From contig JAPKZK010000075.1 in the NCBI GenBank assembly GCA_026393835.1, forward strand, positions 1-64,000: a stretch of DNA of 64,000 nucleotides, given 5' to 3'. The notes under the pieces are model-generated. The model did not search any database. It was given only the letters and a program-made list of their open reading frames with translations, and had not been told where the DNA came from. The stretch is from Candidatus Aminicenantota bacterium. GTDB lineage: Bacteria; Acidobacteriota; Aminicenantia; UBA2199. Shown piece after piece: positions 28,774 through 48,284 of this stretch. The translations under genes were made by a program, and so were the position numbers. How positions within the stretch are numbered: the stretch's first letter is position 1; each line of letters opens with the position of its first letter.

Positions 28774-29217
28774 ATCCACTGCAAAAATTTTATTCCCGGT
28801 TTGCTTTTCCTTGAGGTCCGAATGCAAATAATCCAGGCCCACTTTCAATTTGCCGCCGGGTTGGTGCGCTGTGTCCCACCCGGCGGAGCGGTCGTTGGCG
28901 GCCAGCAGGACAAAATTCATTTTACCGGCTGAGCCGCTCAGTTTGGTCGCCCAGCCCGGGTCTGCAATCAGGCGCGTATGTACGGGCGCGATCATCATGC
29001 CGTTAGCGATAATGGTAAAATCCGGCACGTCTTTGCTTTCCATGAAAAATGGCCGCTTCTCGCTGTAAAAAATGGGGTACCTGCGGTTCACCGCTACCTG
29101 GAAGGCGTCGCTCTCTACCTGGCTGAAATCCGGCCCCGAGGTCTTTATACAGGACGGCGGCCCGGCTAAAACAGCGCCCGCAATAATTAACCCGGCTAAC
29201 AATATTTTTTTCATCAT
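28759..29217 (-). pseudogene. Fragment of a DUF5916 outer-membrane-type protein
   Basis: About 152 residues from ATG 29217, which has an AAGGAG ribosome site; an in-frame start at 29241 is less likely. A signal peptide leads straight into VNRRYPIFYSEKRPFFMES, then VHTRLIADPGWATKLSG and GKMNFVLLAANDRS. These are core phrases of DUF5916 proteins, which usually run to 700 residues or more behind a CBM9-like domain. Here the CBM9 part and most of the barrel are missing, and the end lies in an AT heptamer repeat. It sits between two assembly-line genes, so it is probably a decayed remnant, although the intact reading frame means expression of a short product cannot be excluded. Confidence 0.65.
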
Positions 29218-29303
29218 ACGCTTTTCTCCTTTTATTACCATACCCGGCTGCCGATGGCAAACAAAAATCTACCTGGAAGGGGCAACGATGTCATTTCATA
29301 ACA

Positions 29304-29658
29304 GGAAAATGCTTTAATATAATGGGAAAATATAACGATGTAATAGGAAAATGTCTTACTGTAAAGGGCAAATACTATAATTTAAAGGGAATATATCTAT
29401 TTGTAAGAGGAAACTGCCTTAATGTAATAAGAAAATAGAATAATGCAATGGTAAAATGCGACATTGCAATATTGCAATGTGATATTTTCCCGTTGCTTAT
29501 TCATATTTTCCCTTTACATTGCTACATTTTCCCATCACTTCGATGCATTTTCCTATTGAACAATTCCATTTTCCTTTTACAAACTTATATTTTCTTATTA
29601 GTACATCATATTTTCATTATACACTAAAATATTTTCATATTATCGTTTCTTATTTTCC
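29304..29658. repeat. Mirror-symmetric 21-bp phased array around a 20-bp palindrome
   Basis: Left arm: GGAAAAT-like motifs start at 29304, 29325, 29346, 29367, 29388, 29409, 29430 and 29451. Right arm: ATTTTCC-like motifs start at 29484, 29505, 29526, 29547, 29568, 29589, 29610, 29631 and 29652. Every step is exactly 21 bp. The centre is the perfect palindrome ACATTGCAATATTGCAATGT (29461-29480), and both arms are symmetric about its midpoint. The 14 bases between motifs are AT-rich and variable. It lies in the roughly 500-bp gap between the PKS gene and the DUF5916 fragment. A plus-strand frame of seven-residue repeats crosses the right arm but has no ribosome site. The structure matches no element class I know. 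Confidence 0.9.
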
Positions 29659-29697
29659 TATTCTGTCAGGGCATCAAGGATTTTTTAATAATAAAAC

Positions 29698-29738
29698 CCT
29701 TGGTGTTTCTTGGCGCCTTGGTGCCTTGGTGGCTATTT
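29698..29738. repeat. CCTTGGTG-type tandem repeat
   Basis: Imperfect CTTGGTG/CTTGGCG units lie immediately downstream of the PKS stop codon, similar in style to the tracts at 15775 and 50449. Confidence 0.55.
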
Positions 29739-32700
29739 TCATTCAAAATTCCTGAAGGCATCGATGGTGTTGTGCAGTAAATCTTCGACTTTATTTAAAT
29801 CTTCCGGTTGGGATTCGGCGGCGGTTTCATCTAATTCCAGGTACCGGCCCAGGGTATGGATGGTGGGGTATTCGAACATGACCACGATGGGGATATCCCT
29901 GGCGATTTTCTTCTTTAGTGTATTATTGATATGGATCATATCCAGCGAGGTAATGCCGAATTCGAAGAGGTTATCGTGGATCCCTACCTGTTCAAAACCG
30001 AAGAAGGTTTGTAAAATCCCGGCGAAGGTTTTTTCAAAGTCAGTGGAAGGGGGTTGGTATTCGGCGGTAATTTCGGGGCGGGGGCGTAAAACCCGGGAAG
30101 CGTTGGCCATTTCTATTTCTTCGCTGTCGCCTGCGCCGGAAACTCCGGCGGAGTCCATGGCCCGGAGCCGGGCGAATAAATCCCAGGTGGAAACAATTAC
30201 CTGGGGATAATTGGCCGCCAGGACGCGGTCAAAGACTTCGGTTCCCTCCGCAGTGAGCATCCCGAACCTGAGCAGCGCTTCCGAATCCTCGATATTCCTG
30301 GTTTCCACCAGTTGCCTGACGGTATCGACGCCCATACCTACTTCTTTCCAGGAATCCCAATCGATTGCCGTGGTGAAAACTCCTTCTTCATGGGTTTTTC
30401 GATAGGCAAAGGCATCCAGGAAGGCATTGGCGGCGCAGTAGGCCGCCTGGCCGAATAGACCGGTAACGGCGCTGAGGGACGAGCATAATATGAAGAAAGC
30501 GGGTTTGATATTTTTTTCTTTTAGAACCTGGTCCAGTACCAGTGTTCCTTTTATTTTGGGGTGCAGGACAGGGGCGATGGATTCCTTTGTCCTTAGGGGG
30601 ATCATGCCGCCGTCCGGCAGCCCGGCGGCGTGGATCACGCCATCGATGGTCCCGAACCGTTCCAGGGCCAGGTTGACGGCGGCCCGCATTTGTTCCGGGT
30701 CGGCGACGTCGGCGCTGCAAAACAGCACCTCGGCCCCTGATTTTTCCAGTTCCTGTACTTTTCTCATTTTTTGGGCCGCCGGGTCCTCTTCCTGGTGCGA
30801 GGTCAACCAGCGGTCCCATTCTTCCCTGGCGGGAAAGACTGAACGGCCGGTAAGGACCAACCGCGTCCGGGTATTCGTTTTCTTTACCAGGTGTTCCGCC
30901 AAAGCGAGTCCTATGCCGCCGAGACCGCCGGTAATGAGATAAACGCCCCCTTCCGCCAGGGGCGATTTATTATCATGGTGGAGCCGGGTCGGCTCAAATA
31001 GTTGCACCCAGCGGTACTCGCCTCGGTAAGCGACGGCTTCATCGGGAGTATCCATATGGAACTCGTTTAAAATTTGCTCCACCGGGAGTTCTTCCTTGCG
31101 GCTTCCGGGCCCCGGGAGCTGGATATCGACGCTGCGGCATTTGATGTTGAAGTATTCCCTGGGGATGACTTTTACCGCGCCCAGCAGCGCGGCTTTTTCC
31201 GGGTGTAATTTCTCTTCGGAGGTCACCCGCTGGAGGTTATTTGAAATAACCATGATTTGCATGGGGTCTTTTAGGCCCTGTTTACCGGCGGCCTGGGCGA
31301 GATAAATCAAACTGTAAAAACCCAATTCTTCTATTTTGTCAACTTCAATCTCTTCACCTTCACCCGTTACATTCCAGAAATGGGCAGTTCGGCAAGGTAT
31401 TTTATTCAAGTGCTTGAAAAGGTCCAGGTAATCGTGGGGTTGGCCGGGATTGATAATATACTCTTTTGCCCCGGTTGCCGTGAATGCGGGTCCCTGGGTA
31501 ACGCGGATCACTTCGCGGCCCTGCTGTTCCAACCGTCGGGCAAACCGTTCTCCCAGGCCGGCGCCATCGATAAAGATGAGCCAATCGCCGGGGTTCAGTT
31601 CGGTGTTGTTGTGGGGTAAAACGGAACGTTTCCAGGTGGGGATATAGAACCAATCGGCAATATTTGTTTTTTTAGTCGGTTGGGCGTTTCCAGGTTGTAT
31701 TGCCGCGGCGGCGCTCATTTTCAGCGGGTCGCCGTCGATCCGGTACCGTTGTTCTTCGAAGGGGTAGCCGGGCAGCGAAACGCGCCGTCTTTTTTCTTCG
31801 CGGTTAAACTGCGCCCAATCGATGGCTGCGCCGGAGAGCCACAACCGGCCCAACCGGTTTAATAAATACCGGGCGTCGTGGTGTGTTGCCATGTTCCGGC
31901 ATTGGGCCTGGTCCAGCAGGTTGAAGGCCGGGTATGTGGACTGGCCTTCGGGGCCGGTATGGTGTCTGATCAGTGTACAAAGATCATAACCGGGCCCGAT
32001 TTCCAGGAAAGCGGGGTGGGGGAGGGTCGGATTGTTTAACAATTCTTTGATCCCGTCCGCGAAGCGGACGGTGTTTCTTAGGTGCGTCGCCCAGTAGCCG
32101 GGGTCCTGGGCTTCCGGGGGGGTGATCCATTTACCGGTAACATTGGAGATATATGGAATTTGGGGTTCTTTCAACTTGAAACGGGCGACGGCGTCGCGGA
32201 ATTTTGTCAATACGGGTTCCATCATTTTGGAATGGATAGCGTGGGAGGTAGGCAGGGGTACGCAAAGGGTTTTCTTTTCTTTCATCATGGCGTCGAAGGT
32301 TTCCACCTGGTCCGTGGGTCCGGCGATGACGCAGGAGGGGCCGTTATCGATAGCGACTGAAAGCGCCGTGAAATTTTTTAAAAGGGGTAACAATTCTTGT
32401 TGGGGTAGGGGTATGCTGAGCATGGCGCCGGAAGTGACTTCCTGTATGATGCGGCTGCGTTGGACTACCAGGTTAAGGGCGTCTTCCAGGGACAGCACGC
32501 CGGCGATGCAAGCGGCGGTATATTCGCCGAAGCTGTAGCCCATCATGGCGCGGGGTTGGACGCCCCAGTGCATGACCAGTTTTGCCAGGGCATATTCGAT
32601 CATAAAAACCTGTAACTGGACGCTTTCGGGATCGGCGTTAATATAGGTCCTATAGGACCTATTGGACCTATTTTTATCGAGGATTTCGAAGCAGCGGTTC

Positions 32701-34403
32701 ATTTCTTCGTGGAAGATGGGGATAGTTTCGTAGAGGTCGCGGCCCATACCGGCGTATTGTGCGCCCAGGCCGGGGAACATGAATATTACCGGTCTGTCTT
32801 CTTTTTTTGTGAAGTTGGTGAGTACTTTGCGGGGGTTCATTGAGGATAGTATTTCTACGGCTTCGGTTGTGGAGGAGCAAATGGTTATGCGCCGGTGGGG
32901 GAAGTGTTTTCTTCCCACCTGGAGGGTATAGGCGGTATCTGCCGGGTTGGGGGTATTTTGTTTCAAACAATTCACCAGGTTGGAGGTCATTTTATCGAGG
33001 GCAGAAGAAGTTTTAGCAGAGAATAAAAGTAAATAATAAAAAATTTTTGGAGGTCCAGGAACCTTTTTATAAAAAGGTTCCTGGCCGCCGGAGGCAATAT
33101 TATATTCTTCTAAAATCACATGCACATTAGTCCCGCCGATGCCGAAGGAGCTGACGCCGGCGCGGAGTGGGGTGTCTTGAGTTTTCCATGGGGTCAGGGT
33201 TGTATTGACGTGGAAGGGGCTGTTTTCGAAATCGATGTTAGGGTTGGGGGTTTCGTAGTGCAGGCTGGGTGGAATTTCTCGGTGGACCAGGGCCAGGACG
33301 GTTTTGATGAAACCGGCGATGCCGGCCGCCGCGTCCAGGTGACCGATATTGGTTTTCACCGAGCCGATGGCGCAAAAGCCTTTTTCATCGGTTTTAAAAG
33401 CCTTTTTCAGGGCTTCGATTTCGATGGGGTCGCCGACGGGGGTGGCGGTGCCGTGGGTTTCTACGTAAGTAATTGTTCCCGGTTCTACGTTTGCTACGTG
33501 GAGGGCTTCGCGGATGACGTCCGCCTGGCCGTCGATGCTGGGGGCGGTGAAACCGATTTTCCTGCTGCCGTCGTTATCGACGGCGGTTCCTTTTATAACG
33601 GCATAGATATGATCGTTGTCTTCGATGGCCTCTTCCAGGCGTTTCAGCACCACTGTCCCGGCGCCTTCGCCGCCCACGGTTCCTTTGCCGCGGGCGTCGA
33701 AAGCACGGTTGTGCCCGTCGGGTGAAATAATCATACCTTCCTGGTAAAGGTACCCGGATTTTTCCCAGATGCTGATGGAAACTCCGCCGGCCAGGGCCAT
33801 ATCGCATTCGCCGTTCAATATGGCCTGGCAGGCCAGGTGAACGGCTACCAGCGAAGTGGAGCACGCGGTTTTGGCGTATAAACTGGGGCCTTTGAGTCCG
33901 AGGTTATAGGATACATGGGTGCATAAATAGTCGCGGTGGCTGTATAGGGAGCTGGTGAAGGGTCCCAGGATTTGCACCCTGCCGGAAGCGTAGGTTAACG
34001 CTTCCCAGCGGAAATTAGAGGAAGAACCGGCGTAAACCCCGATAAGCCCTTTGTAAGAACCGGGATCATACCCGGCGTCTTCCAGTGCATGCCAGGTGCA
34101 TTGGAGGAAGATGCGGGTCTGGGGGTCCATGATTTCCGCTTCCGTGGGTTTGAACCCGAAAAAGGCGGCGTCGAAATATTCTTTATTTTCCAGGACGCCG
34201 CCGCTGGATTTGACATAATTGGGGTCCCGGAGCAGGTCCGGCTCGACGCCGGCCTCGAGGAGTTCCTGTTCGGTAAAAAATGTAAATGATTCGACGCCGT
34301 TTTTGAGATTTTGCCAGAATTCGTGGATATCTTTGGCGCCCGGGAATCGTCCCGCCATCCCGATAACGGCAATTTCCAGACCGGTGGTATTTCCAGTTGT
34401 CAT
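29739..34403 (-). CDS. Type I PKS module KS-AT-KR-ACP
   Basis: This is a 1554-residue protein. The KS carries Cys-181 in TACSTS with ETHGT and NIGH. The AT has FPGLGAQ, Ser-624 in GYSFGE and the HAIH motif, which points to malonyl-CoA. A pseudo-reductase subdomain precedes the KR with its NADPH loop GGLGGIG (about 1160) and catalytic-region AAYCAAN. The ACP attachment site is Ser-1486 in GITSLD. It would add one C2 unit and reduce the ketone to hydroxyl; there is no dehydratase or enoylreductase. The ATG follows the NRPS stop by four bases with AGAGGAAG upstream, so it is co-translated with the preceding gene. A family-E repeat sits in the KS-AT linker and a short tandem in the AT. Confidence 0.95.
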   Translation of the reverse strand: MTTGNTTGLEIAVIGMAGRFPGAKDIHEFWQNLKNGVESFTFFTEQELLEAGVEPDLLRDPNYVKSSGGVLENKEYFDAAFFGFKPTEAEIMDPQTRIFLQCTWHALEDAGYDPGSYKGLIGVYAGSSSNFRWEALTYASGRVQILGPFTSSLYSHRDYLCTHVSYNLGLKGPSLYAKTACSTSLVAVHLACQAILNGECDMALAGGVSISIWEKSGYLYQEGMIISPDGHNRAFDARGKGTVGGEGAGTVVLKRLEEAIEDNDHIYAVIKGTAVDNDGSRKIGFTAPSIDGQADVIREALHVANVEPGTITYVETHGTATPVGDPIEIEALKKAFKTDEKGFCAIGSVKTNIGHLDAAAGIAGFIKTVLALVHREIPPSLHYETPNPNIDFENSPFHVNTTLTPWKTQDTPLRAGVSSFGIGGTNVHVILEEYNIASGGQEPFYKKVPGPPKIFYYLLLFSAKTSSALDKMTSNLVNCLKQNTPNPADTAYTLQVGRKHFPHRRITICSSTTEAVEILSSMNPRKVLTNFTKKEDRPVIFMFPGLGAQYAGMGRDLYETIPIFHEEMNRCFEILDKNRSNRSYRTYINADPESVQLQVFMIEYALAKLVMHWGVQPRAMMGYSFGEYTAACIAGVLSLEDALNLVVQRSRIIQEVTSGAMLSIPLPQQELLPLLKNFTALSVAIDNGPSCVIAGPTDQVETFDAMMKEKKTLCVPLPTSHAIHSKMMEPVLTKFRDAVARFKLKEPQIPYISNVTGKWITPPEAQDPGYWATHLRNTVRFADGIKELLNNPTLPHPAFLEIGPGYDLCTLIRHHTGPEGQSTYPAFNLLDQAQCRNMATHHDARYLLNRLGRLWLSGAAIDWAQFNREEKRRRVSLPGYPFEEQRYRIDGDPLKMSAAAAIQPGNAQPTKKTNIADWFYIPTWKRSVLPHNNTELNPGDWLIFIDGAGLGERFARRLEQQGREVIRVTQGPAFTATGAKEYIINPGQPHDYLDLFKHLNKIPCRTAHFWNVTGEGEEIEVDKIEELGFYSLIYLAQAAGKQGLKDPMQIMVISNNLQRVTSEEKLHPEKAALLGAVKVIPREYFNIKCRSVDIQLPGPGSRKEELPVEQILNEFHMDTPDEAVAYRGEYRWVQLFEPTRLHHDNKSPLAEGGVYLITGGLGGIGLALAEHLVKKTNTRTRLVLTGRSVFPAREEWDRWLTSHQEEDPAAQKMRKVQELEKSGAEVLFCSADVADPEQMRAAVNLALERFGTIDGVIHAAGLPDGGMIPLRTKESIAPVLHPKIKGTLVLDQVLKEKNIKPAFFILCSSLSAVTGLFGQAAYCAANAFLDAFAYRKTHEEGVFTTAIDWDSWKEVGMGVDTVRQLVETRNIEDSEALLRFGMLTAEGTEVFDRVLAANYPQVIVSTWDLFARLRAMDSAGVSGAGDSEEIEMANASRVLRPRPEITAEYQPPSTDFEKTFAGILQTFFGFEQVGIHDNLFEFGITSLDMIHINNTLKKKIARDIPIVVMFEYPTIHTLGRYLELDETAAESQPEDLNKVEDLLHNTIDAFRNFE
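32645..32675. repeat. TAGGTCC/TAGGACC tandem in the AT domain
   Basis: Encodes NRSNRSYRTYI near the start of the AT domain, before the GYSFGE motif. A similar tract is at 42843-42878 in the NRPS. Confidence 0.55.
33041..33098. repeat. Family-E inverted repeat in the KS-AT linker
   Basis: CCAGGAACC and GGTTCCTGG arms with the GCCGCCGGAGGC head. It encodes IASGGQEPFYKKVPGPP at the end of the KS domain. It is the reverse orientation of the copy at 26224-26280, and both are open in frame. Confidence 0.8.
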
Positions 34404-34407
34404 TTTA

Positions 34408-45453
<11,046 letters not shown>

Positions 45454-45518
45454 TACAGGCGACTCGGGACAAGCTGCATATGTAAAAATTTTTTTGAATC
45501 GATGGGAGTTACCGGACC

Positions 45519-45584
45519 CCCGGCGCAGCCGGGTACAATTTATGGCATTCTATTTACCATACCACAAATTTAGTATTTGTAAAT
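45519..45584 (-). promoter_or_regulatory. Candidate promoter, operator and leader hairpin of the megasynthase operon
   Basis: On the minus strand, -35 TTTACA (45584-45579), a 17-bp spacer and -10 TATGGT (45561-45556) lie about 105 bp before ATG 45453. ACAAAT and ATTTGT (45564-45580) form a dyad inside the spacer and touching the -35, well placed for a repressor. Downstream, CCCGGC/GCCGGG (45519-45533) forms a tight hairpin in the leader. The rest of the 335-bp gap to the glycerate kinase gene shows nothing further. Confidence 0.4.
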
Positions 45585-45788
45585 CCTTAAAATTGTCCGC
45601 CCTTTTCTCATCGGGAGAATGCTTCCCCAGGGGATTTAATAAAAAAAATTCACTTTAATAAGTCCCCCATTCCATTGTCTTAAGGCCCGGTTGTTTTAAG
45701 CGATTATCTTCAAATGTATTACCGGTAATTGTTCCTATACCGTTTCATTTGCTCTCTAATTATCTTTTGCATCACCGGGCGGAATATT

Positions 45789-47159
45789 TTAATGGTATCC
45801 TGGGAAAATATATATTGCCACATCGCCGACATTTGTCCCGGTATTACCTGTCGTGACAAGAGAATTACCGATTCTTTCCAGCAGCGTATTGCTGTCATAC
45901 CTTTCAAGATAGGGCTGAATCTCGATTTCTTTTAACCTGGCGGCGTTTAAGGTATTTTTATCGACAATGGCGCCGGCGATGCCAGGCAAAAAATCGGAAC
46001 CGTCTGTTCCGACGCTGGCCATGACCCATTCACCGGGATAATTTTCCAGGGCAATCATGGATACGGTCGCATACTGCTGGTTTCTTCCTCCTTTTCCATG
46101 AGTGCGGGGCAATGTGGGGGTTGTTTCGCCCCCCACCAAGATAACATCATGGTCATTATATTTCCCGTTTAAAATCTCCGCGGCCCTGTGTTTCGCCATT
46201 TCGGTAGGGTCGCCTTTTTGCTCGGCGGTGACTATATATGGATTAAACCCAAATTCTATTGCTTTTGAAACCATTGCTTCCAAAGCCGAGCGGTTATCGC
46301 CTATGATGAAGTTATGGCAGTTATGGAGTTCTTTAGGCGTCTCTTCATATTTTCCGGCGCGGCCTTTTCCCAGGTAAGCGACAATACTTTCGGGCGTCCC
46401 GGCTAAAAGGTTGTATTTTGTTAATACATCCAATGCATCTGAAAATGTAGTGGGATCAGGGGCCGTCGGTCCTGAGGCGATGACGTCTAAATTATTTCCC
46501 ACCACATCGGATATGATCAATGATACTACCCGGGCGGGTGAAAAGAATTTACCCATGCGGCCCCCTTTTATCCGGGATAAATGTTTCCTGACCGCATTGA
46601 TCTCCTGGATGGTAGGACCGCCCACTATGAGTAAATCGTTTATTCTTTGTTTATCCGCCAGTGATATCCCTTCGACAGGACATGGCATCAGGGCTGAGCC
46701 CCCGCCTGAAATCAGGCAGATTACCAGGTCTTTTTCATTTATAGAATATTGGTCTTTAAGGCCCAGCATTTGTTTTACCCCCGAAACTCCTGCCAGGTCG
46801 GGGGTAGGGTGGGAAGCCCGGGTTATTTCAATTTTACTTGTTTTATAGTTTTTATCTATGCAATTGACATATCCGCCGGTGATATTTTCAGGACCGATGA
46901 TTTCTTCCAGGGTTTGGGCCATGAGCCCGGAAGCTTTTCCGCCGCCGGTAACAAATATCCTGCCCCTGGAAACATCGAAATCCTTATTAAGGATGGAGAG
47001 TATTTTGGAAGAGGGGTCGAATTTCACGGTATGTTTCATAACGGTAGATGGAACGACATTAAAAATTCCTGCTTCGATAATATCCAGGGCTTGTGCTCTT
47101 AATGGGGTGATGGATAATTCGTTTTTATTGTCGATGATTGTTTTCATCAGGGGTTTCAT
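45789..47159 (-). CDS. Glycerate 2-kinase (DUF4147/MOFRL family)
   Basis: This 456-residue protein has FVTGGGKASGLMAQ near the N-terminus, SGGGSALMPCPVEG, the MOFRL-type VILVGGETTPTL and GKGGRNQQYA, then ASVGTDGSD and TGNTGTNVGD at the C-terminus. The family phosphorylates D-glycerate to 2-phosphoglycerate using ATP and is cytoplasmic. At about 450 residues it has the normal length. It lies 21 bp downstream of the TIR-like gene on the same strand. Its link to the NRPS operon (335 bp further on) is positional only. Confidence 0.9.
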   Translation of the reverse strand: MKPLMKTIIDNKNELSITPLRAQALDIIEAGIFNVVPSTVMKHTVKFDPSSKILSILNKDFDVSRGRIFVTGGGKASGLMAQTLEEIIGPENITGGYVNCIDKNYKTSKIEITRASHPTPDLAGVSGVKQMLGLKDQYSINEKDLVICLISGGGSALMPCPVEGISLADKQRINDLLIVGGPTIQEINAVRKHLSRIKGGRMGKFFSPARVVSLIISDVVGNNLDVIASGPTAPDPTTFSDALDVLTKYNLLAGTPESIVAYLGKGRAGKYEETPKELHNCHNFIIGDNRSALEAMVSKAIEFGFNPYIVTAEQKGDPTEMAKHRAAEILNGKYNDHDVILVGGETTPTLPRTHGKGGRNQQYATVSMIALENYPGEWVMASVGTDGSDFLPGIAGAIVDKNTLNAARLKEIEIQPYLERYDSNTLLERIGNSLVTTGNTGTNVGDVAIYIFPGYH

Positions 47160-47180
47160 CAGTTTTTTCCGGTGGTGTCG

Positions 47181-48257
47181 TCAGGGAAATGAAATTTTTG
47201 TATGTTTTTCCCAACCATTATTGAAATGATTTTCAAACCTATCCCATGCTGTCTTTGCTGTTGGCAGTATTTTAACCATTGGCGCATTTACGGATGAACA
47301 GTAGTTTAAATAAAAGCCGACATACATTTCTTTGTCCCCGATCTGGTAATATGGGCCAAAAGGAAGGAAGTCATATCGACGAATTTCAAGATTAAGATTT
47401 TGGGAAGTATTTTTCTCCTTAGACTTTCTCCATTCATTCTCCACATTTTTTTTTAGATCGACAAATTGTGCGATCGAGTCGGCTATTTTTTTCATAGCAC
47501 TTTCACGTGACTCCTTTCTATATTTAGTTCGTGCCTTCAATAAATCGAAATGCTCATCATCCGTATTTGTGTCATGGTCGATGAGTAAAATTTCGAATTT
47601 AAAACGTTTATTTTTTTTAGTAAGAAGGTTTTCAAGTTCTTCGATAAAATCCTCCAGATCGGGAAACCACGTTTGGATTATGCGAATGGTTGCGTCCGGC
47701 GGCGCTTTTTTAAGAGCTTCGTAGATAAAGTGACAGGATTTCTTCCAGACTTCAAACACTCGAATTTCATCATCAAATGGGTCTAAAATGTAATCTCGAA
47801 TTTCATTGCAAGGATTTTTTAAATTGTCCTCCAGGTTGCCGACTAATGAAAAGGTTTGCGTATGAATCCCTCCGAGGTCAGTAGGGAGTTGGGGTTTTGG
47901 GTTGTCTGAGTACAGCATGATAGTTTTATGACGGCCCAATCCTCCCATGAAAAGGCCAAGTTCAAATAAAACATTCTGGCGAATTGTGGATTGTTCATCA
48001 TTCTCTTGAGTGATGAGCAGTATTGAAAAGTCATACTCTTTTAGCGTGCGCGACAAACCTTCGATGTATGTTTCCGTCGTTTTGAACACTTTATCCCAGA
48101 CTACGACATCTATCTTTTTACCCGATTCCAAATAGTGCTTGACTATGTAGGCAGTTTTTTTAGCAATATCATCACTTGAAGAGCCTATAAAGACTTTTGG
48201 TTTCAAGGATTGGTTACTATTTTCTTCTTTTTCATCAGATCGCTCATTAGTCGCCAT
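47181..48257 (-). CDS. TIR-like nucleotide-binding domain protein (PF10137/Cap12 type)
   Basis: This 358-residue protein opens with a TIR-like domain (about 18-160): KPKVFIGSSSDD, VVVWDKVF, DFSILLIT, NVLFELGLFMGGLGRHKT with the Glu expected in NAD-cleaving TIRs, and LPTDLGGI. PF10137 domains occur in Cap12-like and Pycsar-type antiphage effectors. The C-terminal 190 residues are a separate charged domain (WFPDLEDFIEEL, LLIDHDTNTDDEHF) that I do not recognise. It could sense a signal or bind a partner. It lies 27 bp after a STAND-like ATPase gene on the same strand, which suggests a two-gene defence unit. Confidence 0.75.
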   Translation of the reverse strand: MATNERSDEKEENSNQSLKPKVFIGSSSDDIAKKTAYIVKHYLESGKKIDVVVWDKVFKTTETYIEGLSRTLKEYDFSILLITQENDEQSTIRQNVLFELGLFMGGLGRHKTIMLYSDNPKPQLPTDLGGIHTQTFSLVGNLEDNLKNPCNEIRDYILDPFDDEIRVFEVWKKSCHFIYEALKKAPPDATIRIIQTWFPDLEDFIEELENLLTKKNKRFKFEILLIDHDTNTDDEHFDLLKARTKYRKESRESAMKKIADSIAQFVDLKKNVENEWRKSKEKNTSQNLNLEIRRYDFLPFGPYYQIGDKEMYVGFYLNYCSSVNAPMVKILPTAKTAWDRFENHFNNGWEKHTKISFP

Positions 48258-48284
48258 TTTTTAGTTCCTCTTTATATTTTTTAT

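Noticed and set aside
29519..29755. Plus-strand open frame of heptapeptide repeats (HFPxxxx type) across the right arm of the array
   Set aside because: No ribosome site or promoter, and the mirrored left arm read the other way meets a stop, so the pattern is better explained as DNA structure.
33120..33725. Long open frames opposite the PKS and NRPS genes
   Set aside because: They are antisense shadows of well-supported domains, with Gly/Asp-rich or low-complexity products and no ribosome sites.
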